Shown in pieces: positions 6,085 to 15,170 of a DNA stretch of 36,833 nucleotides. Under the pieces are notes generated by a model that saw only the letters and a list, made by a program, of their open reading frames with translations, was not told the origin of the DNA and made no database searches. The stretch comes from an uncultured Eubacteriales bacterium (GTDB lineage: Bacteria > Bacillota > Clostridia > Oscillospirales > Acutalibacteraceae), in NCBI GenBank assembly GCA_900317085.1, contig ONFJ01000008.1:1-36833 (forward strand), given 5' to 3'. The stretch's first letter is position 1; each line of letters starts with the position of its first letter. A program made the position numbers and the translations under genes.

Positions 6085-8877
6085 TTATTCAACGGTTTCA
6101 TTATCCGTTTCAATGTGACCTGAAGATGACGTCGCCTTCTTCCGGCGCCGTGCGGGCAGGACTGTCAGGGCCGCCAGTGCGAGCGCGCCGGCGAGGGTCA
6201 GCAGGAGACCCGTGCGAAGACCCTTGGCGTGGTACTTGAAAGCGATGGTGTGCTCGCCGGGGGCGAGGTGGATGCCCGTGAGGGCGTTGCCGATGCGGCA
6301 GACCTCGTCAGAGGAGTAGTTGAGCGGTTTCCCGTCGACGGTGACGCTCCAGCCCTCGTCGTAGTTGATGGAGGTGTAGAGCATCTGGCCCTTGTCGATG
6401 GTGACGGTGCCTTCGACGGCGGTGTCTTCGAACTTCGTGACTTTCATCGGATTCTTCGACAGCTTGTTGTAAGCTTTCTGGAACACATCGTCATGCTGCT
6501 TGACCACGAACAGTTCGACATTGCCTTCGGCGTCGTTGACCGGGACTTCGATGCGGATCGGGATCTCCTTCGCGCGGGTGCCCATGTCGTAGACATACTG
6601 GTTGTCCGTGGCGACCGTCGTCTGGGCGCTGTAGCCGTCGTCTGCGGAGAGGTAGACCGTGTCCGCATTGGCGGTGCGGCAGTACATGTAGTACCGGGCC
6701 GTGTCGTCCGGGATGAAGGTGATCGTAAAGGACGCCTCGGCGTCGGGGTTCGACTTCGAGAACTGGTAGGAACCGGAGTTCAGGACATCGCTGAAAGGAG
6801 CGATGTTGCTGTAGCTGATGTCGGTGAAGGTGACGTTCGTGAAGACGTCCTCGTCGATGCCGGCAGCTTTGTGGACGAAGTCGTTCTGGGCATAGAACGG
6901 GTTGCCGGTCTCGTGTTCCCAGTTGACGATGTCATCGCTGACGCCGTAGGCCAGCGGCAGGTAGTAGTTGTTCTTGTAGACCGTGAGGCCCGAGATGTCT
7001 CCGATGTTCGTGAAGTACTTCGGGTCCAGGGTGACGTCCGGGTCGTTGTCCACGAGGTATTTGAGGTTGAACATGCTGTGGAAGACCGGCGTCTGGGGAC
7101 GGTACGTGTAGCTGTTGATGAAGTTGCCGGCGATGCCGGTGTTGTAGTACAGGTTCGAGGAGTGCTCATAGGCCATCGACGAGAACTCGGAGATGCCGTT
7201 GTAGCCGTACCAGCTCGGGTTCATGCAGAGCATGGGGTACGTGGTCTCGACGCGATAGTCGCCCGCTTCGTCGTACTCGTCAAGGAACGAGTTCACGGCC
7301 TTCATGCCGTCGTATTCGCTCGTGTAGGACTCATTGGTGACGTCGATGTCGAAGTTGTCGATGTCGGCCACCACGACCTCCGCGAACATGCCGAGGAACA
7401 TGAGGTATGCGACGGTCCGGATGCGCATCGCCTTGTTGTTGATGAGGGTCAGGAGGACCACATAAAGGGCGATGAACGCGAGGTTCACGAGGACCGTGGC
7501 GTCCCGGAAGTTCTGGACTTCCAGTTTGTCCGCGATGAGGATGAACCCACCGGTCAGAAGGCCGACCGTCAGGAAGTCTCTGGGCGCGAGCTCACGGAGC
7601 TTCGTGATGGTGCGGAACGCGAGGACCAGCAGGAAGAAGACGTACACGAAGGACTGGCGGTACGGCAGGTCGTTCGGGAAGTGGAAGCCGTGCCAGATGT
7701 AGTTGAGATAGTTGACGTTGAAGGAGACGGCGAGGAGGGCGATGAGCACGACCGACGCGACCTTTTCCTTCAGGGGGACGGACTTTACGTAGAAATACAG
7801 GATGACCAGCATGACCGTCCCGACGCCGCAGAAGACGTTCGGCAGGACCACGTCTCCGCTGGAGCGGATGGTGGGCTCGAGGTCGCCGAAATGGTTCGAC
7901 AGGAAGTCGAAGAAGCTGAAGTAGCTCTCATAGTCTTCCGGGAACGTGCCGGAGGTGGCGGAGCAGGTCTTGAGTGCGTAGTAGGTGGGCAGCAGCGCGA
8001 AGGCGGACAGCAGTCCGGCGATGCCCGCGTAGAGGATGCAGGAGAAGAAGGAGACGGCGAACCGGTTCGTCCGGACGCGCTCCAGAACCGAGGCCTTGCC
8101 GTTCTCCGGAACGGGGAGTTCCCGGGTGGTGTCGGAGAACGAATGGTGGCCGAAGTAGTAGACGAAGAAGTACAGGACCAGGAAGATGGCGGTCATGTAA
8201 GCCATGTAGTAGGAGGACACGAGGAGCAGGGCGAGGGAGAGGCAGTAGAGAAGCGGTTTGCGCTCTTCCACGATGTACTCGACCCCGAGCACGATGAGGG
8301 GCAGCAGCATCATGCCGTCCATCCACATGATGTTCCAGTAGTAGGCGACGAAGTAGCCGGAGAAGGCGTACAGGAGGCCGAAGCCCGCGGTGATGGGGTT
8401 GTGCTTCCGGAACTGGGGAGACTTCTTGAGGTAGTAGGTGAAGAAGGCGGCGGAGAAAGCGGCCTTCAGCATGATGATGACGCCGATGGCCACGGGCATG
8501 TTCTTGTGGCCGAGGAGCAGGATGACCAGGATGGAGATGGGGCTCGACAGGTAGTTGAACAGGTTGCCGAGGAAGTTGCCACCGCCGCCGGTCTGCCAGG
8601 AATAGGCGAGACTGCCGCCGTGGGTGATGCGGTCATAGAGCTCCGCGAGGAGCGGCCCGTACTGGTGGTAGAGGTCCATGCGCAGGATGGTCACATCGCC
8701 AAAGGGGATCATGCGGTAGGCGATGCAGATGAGGATGAACACGACGATGGCCCCGCCAAAGGACAGCAGGACGTAGCGGTTTTCCCAGAGCAGCTTCTGC
8801 AGCCGGTCCGGTTCCTTCTGCGGCGATGTGCCCTCTGCGGGCTTTGTCACCGGTTTTGCGTTGATTTTCATGTCCAT
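6085..8877 (-). CDS. YfhO family membrane protein (putative glycosyltransferase)
   Basis: A 930-residue integral membrane protein of the YfhO family. The chosen ATG at 8877 follows AGGAGA on the minus strand; a farther upstream start would enter the promoter. A cytoplasmic leader of about 35 residues is followed by a first membrane helix (SFGGAIVVFILICIAYRMI). Then comes the family-typical luminal segment with DLYHQYGPLLAELYDRI and WQTGGGGNFLGNLFNYLSSP, and about a dozen further helices to near residue 510. A large extracytoplasmic domain follows (about 520-885) and one last helix before a basic/acidic tail. YfhO proteins use lipid-linked sugars, and B. subtilis YfhO glycosylates lipoteichoic acid; the substrate here is unknown. 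It has its own promoter and is divergent from asp23. Confidence 0.92.
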   Translation of the reverse strand: MDMKINAKPVTKPAEGTSPQKEPDRLQKLLWENRYVLLSFGGAIVVFILICIAYRMIPFGDVTILRMDLYHQYGPLLAELYDRITHGGSLAYSWQTGGGGNFLGNLFNYLSSPISILVILLLGHKNMPVAIGVIIMLKAAFSAAFFTYYLKKSPQFRKHNPITAGFGLLYAFSGYFVAYYWNIMWMDGMMLLPLIVLGVEYIVEERKPLLYCLSLALLLVSSYYMAYMTAIFLVLYFFVYYFGHHSFSDTTRELPVPENGKASVLERVRTNRFAVSFFSCILYAGIAGLLSAFALLPTYYALKTCSATSGTFPEDYESYFSFFDFLSNHFGDLEPTIRSSGDVVLPNVFCGVGTVMLVILYFYVKSVPLKEKVASVVLIALLAVSFNVNYLNYIWHGFHFPNDLPYRQSFVYVFFLLVLAFRTITKLRELAPRDFLTVGLLTGGFILIADKLEVQNFRDATVLVNLAFIALYVVLLTLINNKAMRIRTVAYLMFLGMFAEVVVADIDNFDIDVTNESYTSEYDGMKAVNSFLDEYDEAGDYRVETTYPMLCMNPSWYGYNGISEFSSMAYEHSSNLYYNTGIAGNFINSYTYRPQTPVFHSMFNLKYLVDNDPDVTLDPKYFTNIGDISGLTVYKNNYYLPLAYGVSDDIVNWEHETGNPFYAQNDFVHKAAGIDEDVFTNVTFTDISYSNIAPFSDVLNSGSYQFSKSNPDAEASFTITFIPDDTARYYMYCRTANADTVYLSADDGYSAQTTVATDNQYVYDMGTRAKEIPIRIEVPVNDAEGNVELFVVKQHDDVFQKAYNKLSKNPMKVTKFEDTAVEGTVTIDKGQMLYTSINYDEGWSVTVDGKPLNYSSDEVCRIGNALTGIHLAPGEHTIAFKYHAKGLRTGLLLTLAGALALAALTVLPARRRKKATSSSGHIETDNETVE

Positions 8878-8915
8878 AAGGGTAGTTCTCCTGACATTCA
8901 AGGCTGTTGAGAACC

Positions 8916-8944
8916 AGTATATCAACTTTTGCCGCTTCTTTCAA
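8916..8944 (-). promoter_or_regulatory. Promoter of the yfhO-flavodoxin operon
   Basis: Read on the minus strand: TTGAAA (8944-8939), a 17-bp spacer, then an extended -10 element, TGA plus TATACT (8921-8916). Transcription would start about 30 bases before the YfhO ATG. Confidence 0.75.
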
Positions 8945-8950
8945 TGAAGG

Positions 8951-8979
8951 TTGTTTACCGGAGGCAATTATGGTAAAAT
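8951..8979 (+). promoter_or_regulatory. Promoter of the asp23-nusB-recN run
   Basis: TTGTTT (8951-8956), a 17-bp spacer and TAAAAT (8974-8979) with the extended TGG just before it. Its -35 box lies only 6 bp from the -35 box of the divergent yfhO promoter, so two RNA polymerases would compete for the site. Confidence 0.75.
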
Positions 8980-9013
8980 ATCCGATAAGTAAGTAAAGGG
9001 AGGAACCCAAACC

Positions 9014-9412
9014 ATGCCTCAGAATACCCGTGGGAATTTCTCATCCGACTATGTCATCTCGGAAGAGGTCCTGGCCACTATCGCCGCCAACGCGGCCAAA
9101 GACGTGGAAGGCGTCGCCCGACTGGGCAGCCGGCCGGCCGACCTCTACACCACCTTCAAGATCGGAGCCGACGCTTCGAAAATGGTCGCGGTCACCATGA
9201 CGGACTATGACATCCGCTGTCATGTCTACATCGACCTCGTCCACACCGCCAAGATCCAGGAGGTCTGCAGAAACGTCCAGACTGCGGTCAAGGAAGCCAT
9301 CCAGAACATGACCGGACGTGTCGTCACCCGGGTCGATGTCTCCGTCACCGGCATCGCGGAATCGGCCGCACCGGAGGGGCGCCCCGACGTCACGGCAGCC
9401 ATCGAACCTTGA
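9014..9412 (+). CDS. Asp23/Gls24 family envelope stress response protein
   Basis: A 132-residue protein with the Asp23 (DUF322) fold: DYVISEEVLATIAANAAKDVEGVA at the start, the central VTMTDYDIRCHVYIDLVHTAKIQEVCRNVQ, and the closing VTRVDVSVTGI. Members are cytoplasmic, often membrane-associated and linked to cell-envelope homeostasis. In Clostridia a member commonly sits just upstream of nusB, as here. The ATG follows GGGAGGA. A hairpin terminator separates it from nusB, so it may be expressed more strongly than the genes downstream. Confidence 0.92.
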   Translation: MPQNTRGNFSSDYVISEEVLATIAANAAKDVEGVARLGSRPADLYTTFKIGADASKMVAVTMTDYDIRCHVYIDLVHTAKIQEVCRNVQTAVKEAIQNMTGRVVTRVDVSVTGIAESAAPEGRPDVTAAIEP

Positions 9413-9432
9413 ACATCGAATAGCTTAGAGAC

Positions 9433-9472
9433 ACCTGCCGGAATAGCCCCACTGTCTCGGCAGGTCTTTTTT
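9433..9472 (+). terminator. Terminator between asp23 and nusB
   Basis: ACCTGCCG (9433-9440) pairs perfectly with CGGCAGGT (9458-9465), followed by C and a run of seven T. No second promoter is apparent in the roughly 20 bases before nusB, so partial readthrough or antitermination is expected. Confidence 0.8.
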
Positions 9473-9492
9473 TACGAAACGGAGGAACATCC

Positions 9493-9894
9493 ATGAACAG
9501 AAGTCAGGAGCGCGAACAGGCATTCATCGTCCTGTTTGAGACCATTTTCCACCCTGACACCACCGTCGGTGAGCTCTTTGAACTCGCCGAAGAGTCCGAC
9601 TTTTTCACCGGGACCGTCTTTTCGCGGAAACTGGTGGAGACCACCGTCGAGCACGCCGCCGAGATCGACACCGAGATCGAAGCCCACGCCATCGACTGGT
9701 CCATCCAGCGCCTCACGAAAGTGTCCCTCGCCGTCCTGCGTCTCGCCCTCTGCGAGATCCTCTACTTCGACGACATCCCCGTCAGCGTCACCATCAATGA
9801 GGCTGTCGAGCTCGCGAAGAAGTACGCCGGACAGCAGGACAGCCGCTTCATCAACGGCGTCCTCGGCTCCGTGGCAAGAGAACGCGAAGAATGA
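9493..9894 (+). CDS. nusB: Transcription antitermination factor NusB
   Basis: A 133-residue all-helical NusB: SREQAF-type start (MNRSQEREQAFIVLFE), the helix with AIDWSIQRLTKVSLAVLRLALCEIL, and the typical ending VSVTINEAVELAKKYA, then RFINGVLG. NusB with NusE (ribosomal S10) binds boxA RNA and promotes rRNA antitermination. The ribosome-binding site GGAGGA precedes the ATG. Its last four bases overlap the start of the next gene (ATGA), indicating translational coupling. Confidence 0.95.
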   Translation: MNRSQEREQAFIVLFETIFHPDTTVGELFELAEESDFFTGTVFSRKLVETTVEHAAEIDTEIEAHAIDWSIQRLTKVSLAVLRLALCEILYFDDIPVSVTINEAVELAKKYAGQQDSRFINGVLGSVAREREE

Positions 9895-10862
9895 GCCTCT
9901 ATCTCGGATTCGACACGAGCAACTATACGACGTCGGCCGCGCTCTATGACCCGGAACAGAACACCGTCTGGCACGCGAAGAAACTGCTGCCGGTGAAGCC
10001 GGGCGAGAAGGGCATCCGCCAGTCGGACGCCGTGTTCCACCACACACAGCAGCTGCCGGACCTTCTGGAGTCTGCCTTGTCTCAGGCCGCTGAGGCGATG
10101 CGCCTCTCCCGCAGAGAACTGGCGGCGCAGGTCAACGGCATCGGCGTCTCCTCGAGACCCCGACGGGTCGAGGGGTCCTACATGCCCTGCTTCACAGTGG
10201 GCCTGACCCAGGCCCGGGACCTCGGCGCGGTGCTGGACGTCCCGGTCACGGAGTTCTCCCACCAGGAAGGGCACATCGCCGCGGCGCTGTACTCGGCCGG
10301 CCGGCTGGACCTCGTCGGCACGGAGTTCTGTGCCTTCCACGTCTCCGGCGGCACCACCGAGTCCCTCTTCGTGGTGCCCGGCACGGAAAGCCCCGTGGAA
10401 GCACAGCTCGAAGGCACCTCGACCGACCTCAAGGCCGGCCAGGCCATCGACCGCACCGGCGTCATGCTGGGACTGCCGTTCCCGGCTGGCCCGGCCCTCG
10501 AACAGCTGGCGCTGCAGTCGACGAAGACCTACAAGGTCCGGCCCTCGGCCAAGGGACTCGACGTGAGCCTCTCCGGTGTCGAGAACAAATGTCAGAAGAT
10601 GCTTATCGAGGGGGAAGCCCCCGAAGACATCGCGCTCTTCTGTCTGAAGTCGGTGGAGGCCGCTCTGCAGAGCATGGCGGACGCGCTGCTGTCGCAGCAC
10701 CCCGGGAAGCACCTCGTGTTCTCCGGCGGCGTCATGTCGAACGGCATCATCCGCAAAGACTTCGAAGCCCGGTACGACTGCAGTTTCGCCGCACCGGAGT
10801 TTTCCGCCGACAACGCCGCGGGCGTGGCCGTCCTGGCTGCCCTCAGAGCGGCACAGCAATAA
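9891..10862 (+). CDS. TsaD/Kae1-like ASKHA protein (paralogue of tRNA threonylcarbamoyltransferase TsaD)
   Basis: A 323-residue protein with the Kae1/TsaD ASKHA fold: nucleotide-binding start YLGFDTSNYTTSAAL, the metal-binding HxxxH as HQEGH (His124, His128), a glycine loop VSGGTTESL (151-159), later SGGVMSNGIIRKDF, and ADNAAG near the C-terminus supplying the metal-binding Asp. Canonical TsaD reads SGGHTE in the central loop and begins GIETSCDET; both differ here. This points to the paralogue that in Clostridia is encoded between nusB and xseA, not the true t6A enzyme, which I expect elsewhere in the genome. Its substrate is unknown. Older annotations call it O-sialoglycoprotein endopeptidase, which is probably wrong. 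Confidence 0.85.
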   Translation: MSLYLGFDTSNYTTSAALYDPEQNTVWHAKKLLPVKPGEKGIRQSDAVFHHTQQLPDLLESALSQAAEAMRLSRRELAAQVNGIGVSSRPRRVEGSYMPCFTVGLTQARDLGAVLDVPVTEFSHQEGHIAAALYSAGRLDLVGTEFCAFHVSGGTTESLFVVPGTESPVEAQLEGTSTDLKAGQAIDRTGVMLGLPFPAGPALEQLALQSTKTYKVRPSAKGLDVSLSGVENKCQKMLIEGEAPEDIALFCLKSVEAALQSMADALLSQHPGKHLVFSGGVMSNGIIRKDFEARYDCSFAAPEFSADNAAGVAVLAALRAAQQ

Positions 10863-10879
10863 CGAAAAGGAGGAGACCT

Positions 10880-12157
10880 ATGGAAACGGCAAGACCTCAA
10901 ATGCTGACGGTCTCCCAACTGAATACATACATCAAGTCGGTGTTCGACCAGGACTACCGTCTTCGCAACATCCTCGTCGTCGGTGAAGTCTCGAACTTCA
11001 CTGAAGCCCGGTCCGGCCACCTCTACATGACGCTGAAGGACGACAAATCCGCGCTGAAAGCCGTCATGTTCCGGGGCAGTGCCGTGCGGCTGAAGTTCCG
11101 GCCGGAGAACGGCATGAAGGTCATCGCCTTCGGCTCCGTCTCCGTCTATGAGGCCGGCGGCCAGTACCAGATGTATCTCTCCGACCTCCAGCCCGACGGC
11201 CTCGGTTCTCTGAACCTCGCCTTCGAACAGCTGAAGGAGAAACTCTCGAAAGAGGGGCTCTTCGACCCGGCGCGGAAGAAACCGCTGCCGGCGTACCCGA
11301 AGCGCATCGGCGTCGTGACGTCTCCGACGGCGGCCGCGTTCCAGGACATCTGCAATGTCCTGCGGCGGCGCTGGCCCATGGCCGAAGTCGTCCTGAGCCC
11401 GACCCTCGTCCAGGGCGTGGAAGCGCCGGCGCAGATCGCCGGGGCCCTGCGGCTTCTGGACGGTGCCGGTGTCGACGTCATCCTCGCGGCCCGGGGCGGC
11501 GGCTCCATGGAAGACCTCTGGGCCTTCAACGACGAGACCGTGGCCCGTACCGTCGCCGCCTGCACGACCCCGGTCGTCTCCGGCGTCGGCCACGAGACCG
11601 ACTTCACCATCATCGACTTCGTCGCCGACCTGCGCGCCCCGACCCCGTCGGCCGCCGCGGAGCTCTGCACACCGGACTGGTATGACGAGTCTGACCGCAT
11701 CCTTGCCTGCAGCAACCACATGCGTTCGGCGCTCCAGAACCGGCTCAACAGCGAGCGGACCCGTCTCTCGACCCTGGAGACGAGCAACGTGCTCCGGAGC
11801 TTCGACTCCCTCGTCAACGAGAAGCGTCTGAAGATCGACCAGCTGACCGACCGCATGGCCCGCAACGTTTCGGACCAGGTCCGCAGAGAGGGCATGCGCC
11901 TCGACCGGGCCACCATCACCCTCGACCATGCGATGACCGACCGTGTGAACGCACAGCGGTCCCGCCTCGCGAAGGCCGCCGCGAAGATGGAAGCCTTCGA
12001 CCCCTTCGCCGTCCTGGCGCGGGGATACTCCATCGCCGAAACCGACGGAGGAAAACTCGTCAAGACCACCGGTGATGTACAGCCCAACGACAAACTCCAT
12101 GTCCGTGTCTCTGACGGAACCGTGCACGCGGTCGTCGAGAGCGTGGAATCGAAATAA
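10880..12157 (+). CDS. xseA: Exodeoxyribonuclease VII large subunit
   Basis: A 425-residue XseA starting at the ATG at 10880 behind AAGGAGGAG. The N-terminal OB domain ([14 protein letters not shown] through [20 protein letters not shown]) binds single-stranded DNA. The catalytic core has [33 protein letters not shown] and [20 protein letters not shown] with the conserved Asp/His residues. A long helical region carries the XseB-binding section, and the end [13 protein letters not shown] is typical. With XseB it degrades single-stranded DNA to oligonucleotides. It sits in the standard order before xseB. Confidence 0.96.
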   Translation: METARPQMLTVSQLNTYIKSVFDQDYRLRNILVVGEVSNFTEARSGHLYMTLKDDKSALKAVMFRGSAVRLKFRPENGMKVIAFGSVSVYEAGGQYQMYLSDLQPDGLGSLNLAFEQLKEKLSKEGLFDPARKKPLPAYPKRIGVVTSPTAAAFQDICNVLRRRWPMAEVVLSPTLVQGVEAPAQIAGALRLLDGAGVDVILAARGGGSMEDLWAFNDETVARTVAACTTPVVSGVGHETDFTIIDFVADLRAPTPSAAAELCTPDWYDESDRILACSNHMRSALQNRLNSERTRLSTLETSNVLRSFDSLVNEKRLKIDQLTDRMARNVSDQVRREGMRLDRATITLDHAMTDRVNAQRSRLAKAAAKMEAFDPFAVLARGYSIAETDGGKLVKTTGDVQPNDKLHVRVSDGTVHAVVESVESK

Positions 12158-12168
12158 AGGTGACTACT

Positions 12169-12375
12169 ATGGCAGAAAAGAAAGAACTCACTTACGAAGA
12201 AGCGATGACCCGGCTCGAGAAGATCGTCTCCATGCTGGAGACAGACACCCTGAGCCTGGACGATTCCCTGAAGCTCTTCGAGGAGGGCACGAAGCTCGCG
12301 CGCTTCTGCAACAAGACCCTCGATGAGGCGGAACTGAAGATCACGAAACTGAACAGCGGGGAAGCGGAAGCATGA
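12169..12375 (+). CDS. xseB: Exodeoxyribonuclease VII small subunit
   Basis: A 68-residue XseB with the family signature [32 protein letters not shown], a two-helix hairpin that binds the XseA C-terminal helices. I prefer the ATG at 12169, eight bases after AAAGG, over an in-frame GTG at 12160 that overlaps the ribosome-binding site. The stop overlaps the ispA start by four bases. Confidence 0.95.
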   Translation: MAEKKELTYEEAMTRLEKIVSMLETDTLSLDDSLKLFEEGTKLARFCNKTLDEAELKITKLNSGEAEA

Positions 12376-13256
12376 ACGAACTGAACACTCTCATCCTTGA
12401 GTCCTACTCCGACCTCGTCGACAGCCGCCTCGAACTGCTGCTGGAGGGGAAGGAGAAACCGGTCCAGGACCTGACCGACGCCATGCGGTACAGCACGATG
12501 ATCGGCGGCAAACGCATCCGGCCCGTGCTCGTCCTCGAGTTCTGCCGTGTCTGCGGCGGAGACCCGGACCATGCGCTGGCGCTGGCCTGTGCCCTCGAGA
12601 TGATCCATACCTCATCCCTCATCCACGACGACATGCCCTGCATGGACAACGACGACATGCGCAGAGGCCAGCCCTCCTGCCACAAGAAGTTCGGCGAGAA
12701 CACGGCCCTGCTGGCCGGCGACGCCCTCGAGGCCTATGCTTTTGAAGTGGCGGCCGGGGCGGACCTTCCCGCGAAAACGACCGTGGAAGCCGTGAAGCTG
12801 CTGGCAAAGGCCACCGGTCCCTACGGCATGCTCGGCGGACAGATCATGGATGTGGAAAACGAGTCCCGGGACGATGTCACTCTCGACCGTCTCGAGGCCA
12901 CCCACCAGAAGAAGACCGGCGCGCTCATCCGGGTCGCGTGTGAACTGGGGTGCATCGCCGCAGGGGCATCGAAAGAACTCCGCAAGGCGGCCGTCGAGTA
13001 CGGCAAGAACCTCGGCCTCGCGTTCCAGGTCTGCGACGACATCCTCGATGTCACCGGGAACGAACTGCTCCTCGGCAAACCCGTCGGCTCCGACGCGGAA
13101 GAGGAGAAGGCGACCTACGTGACCCTGCTGGGTCTCGACGGCGCGAAAGAAAAAGCTGCTTATTACACGGAACAGGCATACAAGGCGCTGGAGGCCTTCG
13201 ACGAGAACGGCTTCTTACGGGACCTCACCGAGTCCCTCCTGACCCGTGACAAATAA
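12372..13256 (+). CDS. ispA: Polyprenyl (farnesyl) diphosphate synthase
   Basis: A 294-residue short-chain trans-prenyltransferase. The first aspartate-rich motif is [10 protein letters not shown] (86-95), the second DDILD (222-226), and GGKRIRP (45-51) provides the diphosphate-binding residues. The four-residue insertion in the first motif and the length fit bacterial farnesyl/geranylgeranyl diphosphate synthases that condense isopentenyl diphosphate with allylic diphosphates. It feeds on the MEP pathway, whose first enzyme, Dxs, is encoded nine bases downstream. Product chain length cannot be fixed by eye. Confidence 0.93.
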   Translation: MNELNTLILESYSDLVDSRLELLLEGKEKPVQDLTDAMRYSTMIGGKRIRPVLVLEFCRVCGGDPDHALALACALEMIHTSSLIHDDMPCMDNDDMRRGQPSCHKKFGENTALLAGDALEAYAFEVAAGADLPAKTTVEAVKLLAKATGPYGMLGGQIMDVENESRDDVTLDRLEATHQKKTGALIRVACELGCIAAGASKELRKAAVEYGKNLGLAFQVCDDILDVTGNELLLGKPVGSDAEEEKATYVTLLGLDGAKEKAAYYTEQAYKALEAFDENGFLRDLTESLLTRDK

Positions 13257-13265
13257 AGGACATTT

Positions 13266-15170
13266 ATGGAAATGAAACTACTACAGCAGATCCACTCTCC
13301 GGAGGACCTGCGCTCGCTGGACGACCGGCAGTTGAAGGCACTCACCGGAGAGATCCGAGAAACGATCGTGGATACCGTCTCTCAAAACGGCGGGCACCTC
13401 GCGTCGAACCTCGGCGCGGTGGAACTGACCCTCGCCATGCACCTCGAGTTCGAGTCTCCGAAGGACTCCTTCGTCTGGGACGTCGGGCACCAGGTGTACA
13501 CCCACAAACTTCTCACCGGCCGCTATGAGCAGTTCCACACGCTCCGGCAGAACGGGGGCCTTTCCGGCTTCCCGAACCCGGAGGAGAGCGAACACGACAC
13601 CTTCGCGGCAGGCCACAGCGGCGCGTCCATCGCGGCGGGCTACGGCCTCTCCGTGGCGAAGACCCTCGAGGGCGACCCGTCCTACACCGTGGCGGTCATC
13701 GGCGACGGCTCCTTCACCGGCGGCCTCGTCTATGAAGCCCTCAACAACGCGGGCCACGAGAACACGAAACTCATCGTCGTCCTGAACGACAACGAGATGT
13801 CGATTTCACCCAACGTGGGTTCTCTGGCGATGTACCTCGCGGCCATCCGCACGAACCCCGGGTATTACCTGTTCAAGGATGAAGTCAAGAACACCCTCGA
13901 AAAACTCCCGGTCGTGGGCGACGCGGCGGTCAAGGGCATCGTCGGCGTCAAGAAGTTCCTGAAAGACCGGCTCTACCAGAGCAACATGTTCGAAGACATG
14001 GGCTTCAACTACATGGGCCCCATCGACGGACACGACCTCGACGCGCTCCGGGACGCCTTCAAGGGCGCCAAGACCATCGACGGACCCGTCATCCTCCACG
14101 TCCGGACCATGAAGGGCAAGGGGTATCTTCCGGCGGAAGAGAACCCCTCGAAGTTCCACGGCATCGGCAGCTTCGACCGGAACACGGGCGAGACGCCCGC
14201 CGGCGGCACGAACTTTTCCGCGGAATTCGGAAAAGCGCTCTGCACCTTCGCTGAGCAGGACGAGCACATCGTCGCCATCACGGCGGCCATGGCCCTCGGC
14301 ACCGGGCTCGAAGAGTACGCGAAGCGGTTCCCGGACCGGTTCTTCGACGTCGGCATCGCGGAGGAGTTCGCGGTGACCTTCGCCGGCGGCATGGCCAAGG
14401 GCGGGCTCATCCCGGTCTTCGCGGTCTACTCGACGTTCCTGCAGCGGACCTATGATGAGATCGTCCACGACGTGGCGATGCAGAACCAGAAAGTGGTCCT
14501 GGCCATCGACCGCGCCGGCTTCGTCGGAGACGACGGGCGCAGCCACCAGGGCATCTTTGACCTCGCGTTCCTGCGGACCATCCCGAACAGCGTCATCTAT
14601 TCGCCGTCCACCTACAAGGGCGTCGGACAGTTCCTGTACCGGGCCCTCTATGACGACGGCAAGGTCATCGCGGTCCGCTACCCGAGAGGGAAGCAGGGGT
14701 ACATCCCGGACGACTTCAACCAGAATACCTACGACGACTACACTGTCCTCGACGGTGAGGAATACTACGCCGGCACTCCGATGGAGAGCCGGAAGCCGGA
14801 CGCCTGCCTCGTCACCTTCGGCAGCCTGTTCCCGGAGGCCGCGAAGGCCCGGGACGAGCTGAAGGACGCGGGGAAGAGAGTCCGCATCATCAAGCTCAAC
14901 AAGGTCTGGCCCATCAACGAAGGGGCCGTGAAGGCCGCCCTCGACTGCGACCGTGTCCTCTTCTATGAAGAGGGCGCCAAGTCCGGCGGCATCGGCGAGA
15001 ACTACGGGTACCAGCTCCTTCAGCACAAGTTCGAAGGGGAGTACCGGTACATCGCCGTCGACAACACCTTCGTCCACCACGCCAAGCAGGACGCGCTCCG
15101 TGCCGAGTTCGGCATCGACGCCGCCTCCATGGTGCGGGACGTGAAAGGCGGAGACCATGAGTCAGAATAA
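13266..15170 (+). CDS. dxs: 1-deoxy-D-xylulose-5-phosphate synthase
   Basis: A 634-residue thiamine-diphosphate enzyme making DXP from pyruvate and glyceraldehyde 3-phosphate, the first step of the MEP isoprenoid pathway. Visible motifs are GGHLASNLG (His44 region), WDVGHQVYTHK, GHSGASIAAG, the ThDP/Mg motif GDGSFTGG (146-153) with NDNEMSI (174-180), and DVGIAEE with catalytic Glu366. The usual AEQHAVT is AEEFAVT here, so the His after the catalytic glutamate is Phe; the rest is intact and full length. Its end overlaps tlyA by 14 bases. Confidence 0.96.
   Translation: MEMKLLQQIHSPEDLRSLDDRQLKALTGEIRETIVDTVSQNGGHLASNLGAVELTLAMHLEFESPKDSFVWDVGHQVYTHKLLTGRYEQFHTLRQNGGLSGFPNPEESEHDTFAAGHSGASIAAGYGLSVAKTLEGDPSYTVAVIGDGSFTGGLVYEALNNAGHENTKLIVVLNDNEMSISPNVGSLAMYLAAIRTNPGYYLFKDEVKNTLEKLPVVGDAAVKGIVGVKKFLKDRLYQSNMFEDMGFNYMGPIDGHDLDALRDAFKGAKTIDGPVILHVRTMKGKGYLPAEENPSKFHGIGSFDRNTGETPAGGTNFSAEFGKALCTFAEQDEHIVAITAAMALGTGLEEYAKRFPDRFFDVGIAEEFAVTFAGGMAKGGLIPVFAVYSTFLQRTYDEIVHDVAMQNQKVVLAIDRAGFVGDDGRSHQGIFDLAFLRTIPNSVIYSPSTYKGVGQFLYRALYDDGKVIAVRYPRGKQGYIPDDFNQNTYDDYTVLDGEEYYAGTPMESRKPDACLVTFGSLFPEAAKARDELKDAGKRVRIIKLNKVWPINEGAVKAALDCDRVLFYEEGAKSGGIGENYGYQLLQHKFEGEYRYIAVDNTFVHHAKQDALRAEFGIDAASMVRDVKGGDHESE

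Noticed and set aside
6229..8910. An 893-codon open frame on the plus strand opposite yfhO
   Set aside because: It is antisense to a clear membrane protein, and its Asp/Glu/Val/Arg-rich composition is what codon bias of a GC-rich gene produces on the other strand. No motif or ribosome-binding site supports it.
10592..12127. A 511-codon minus-strand frame opposite xseA
   Set aside because: XseA on the plus strand has full-length conserved motifs; the antisense frame has none.
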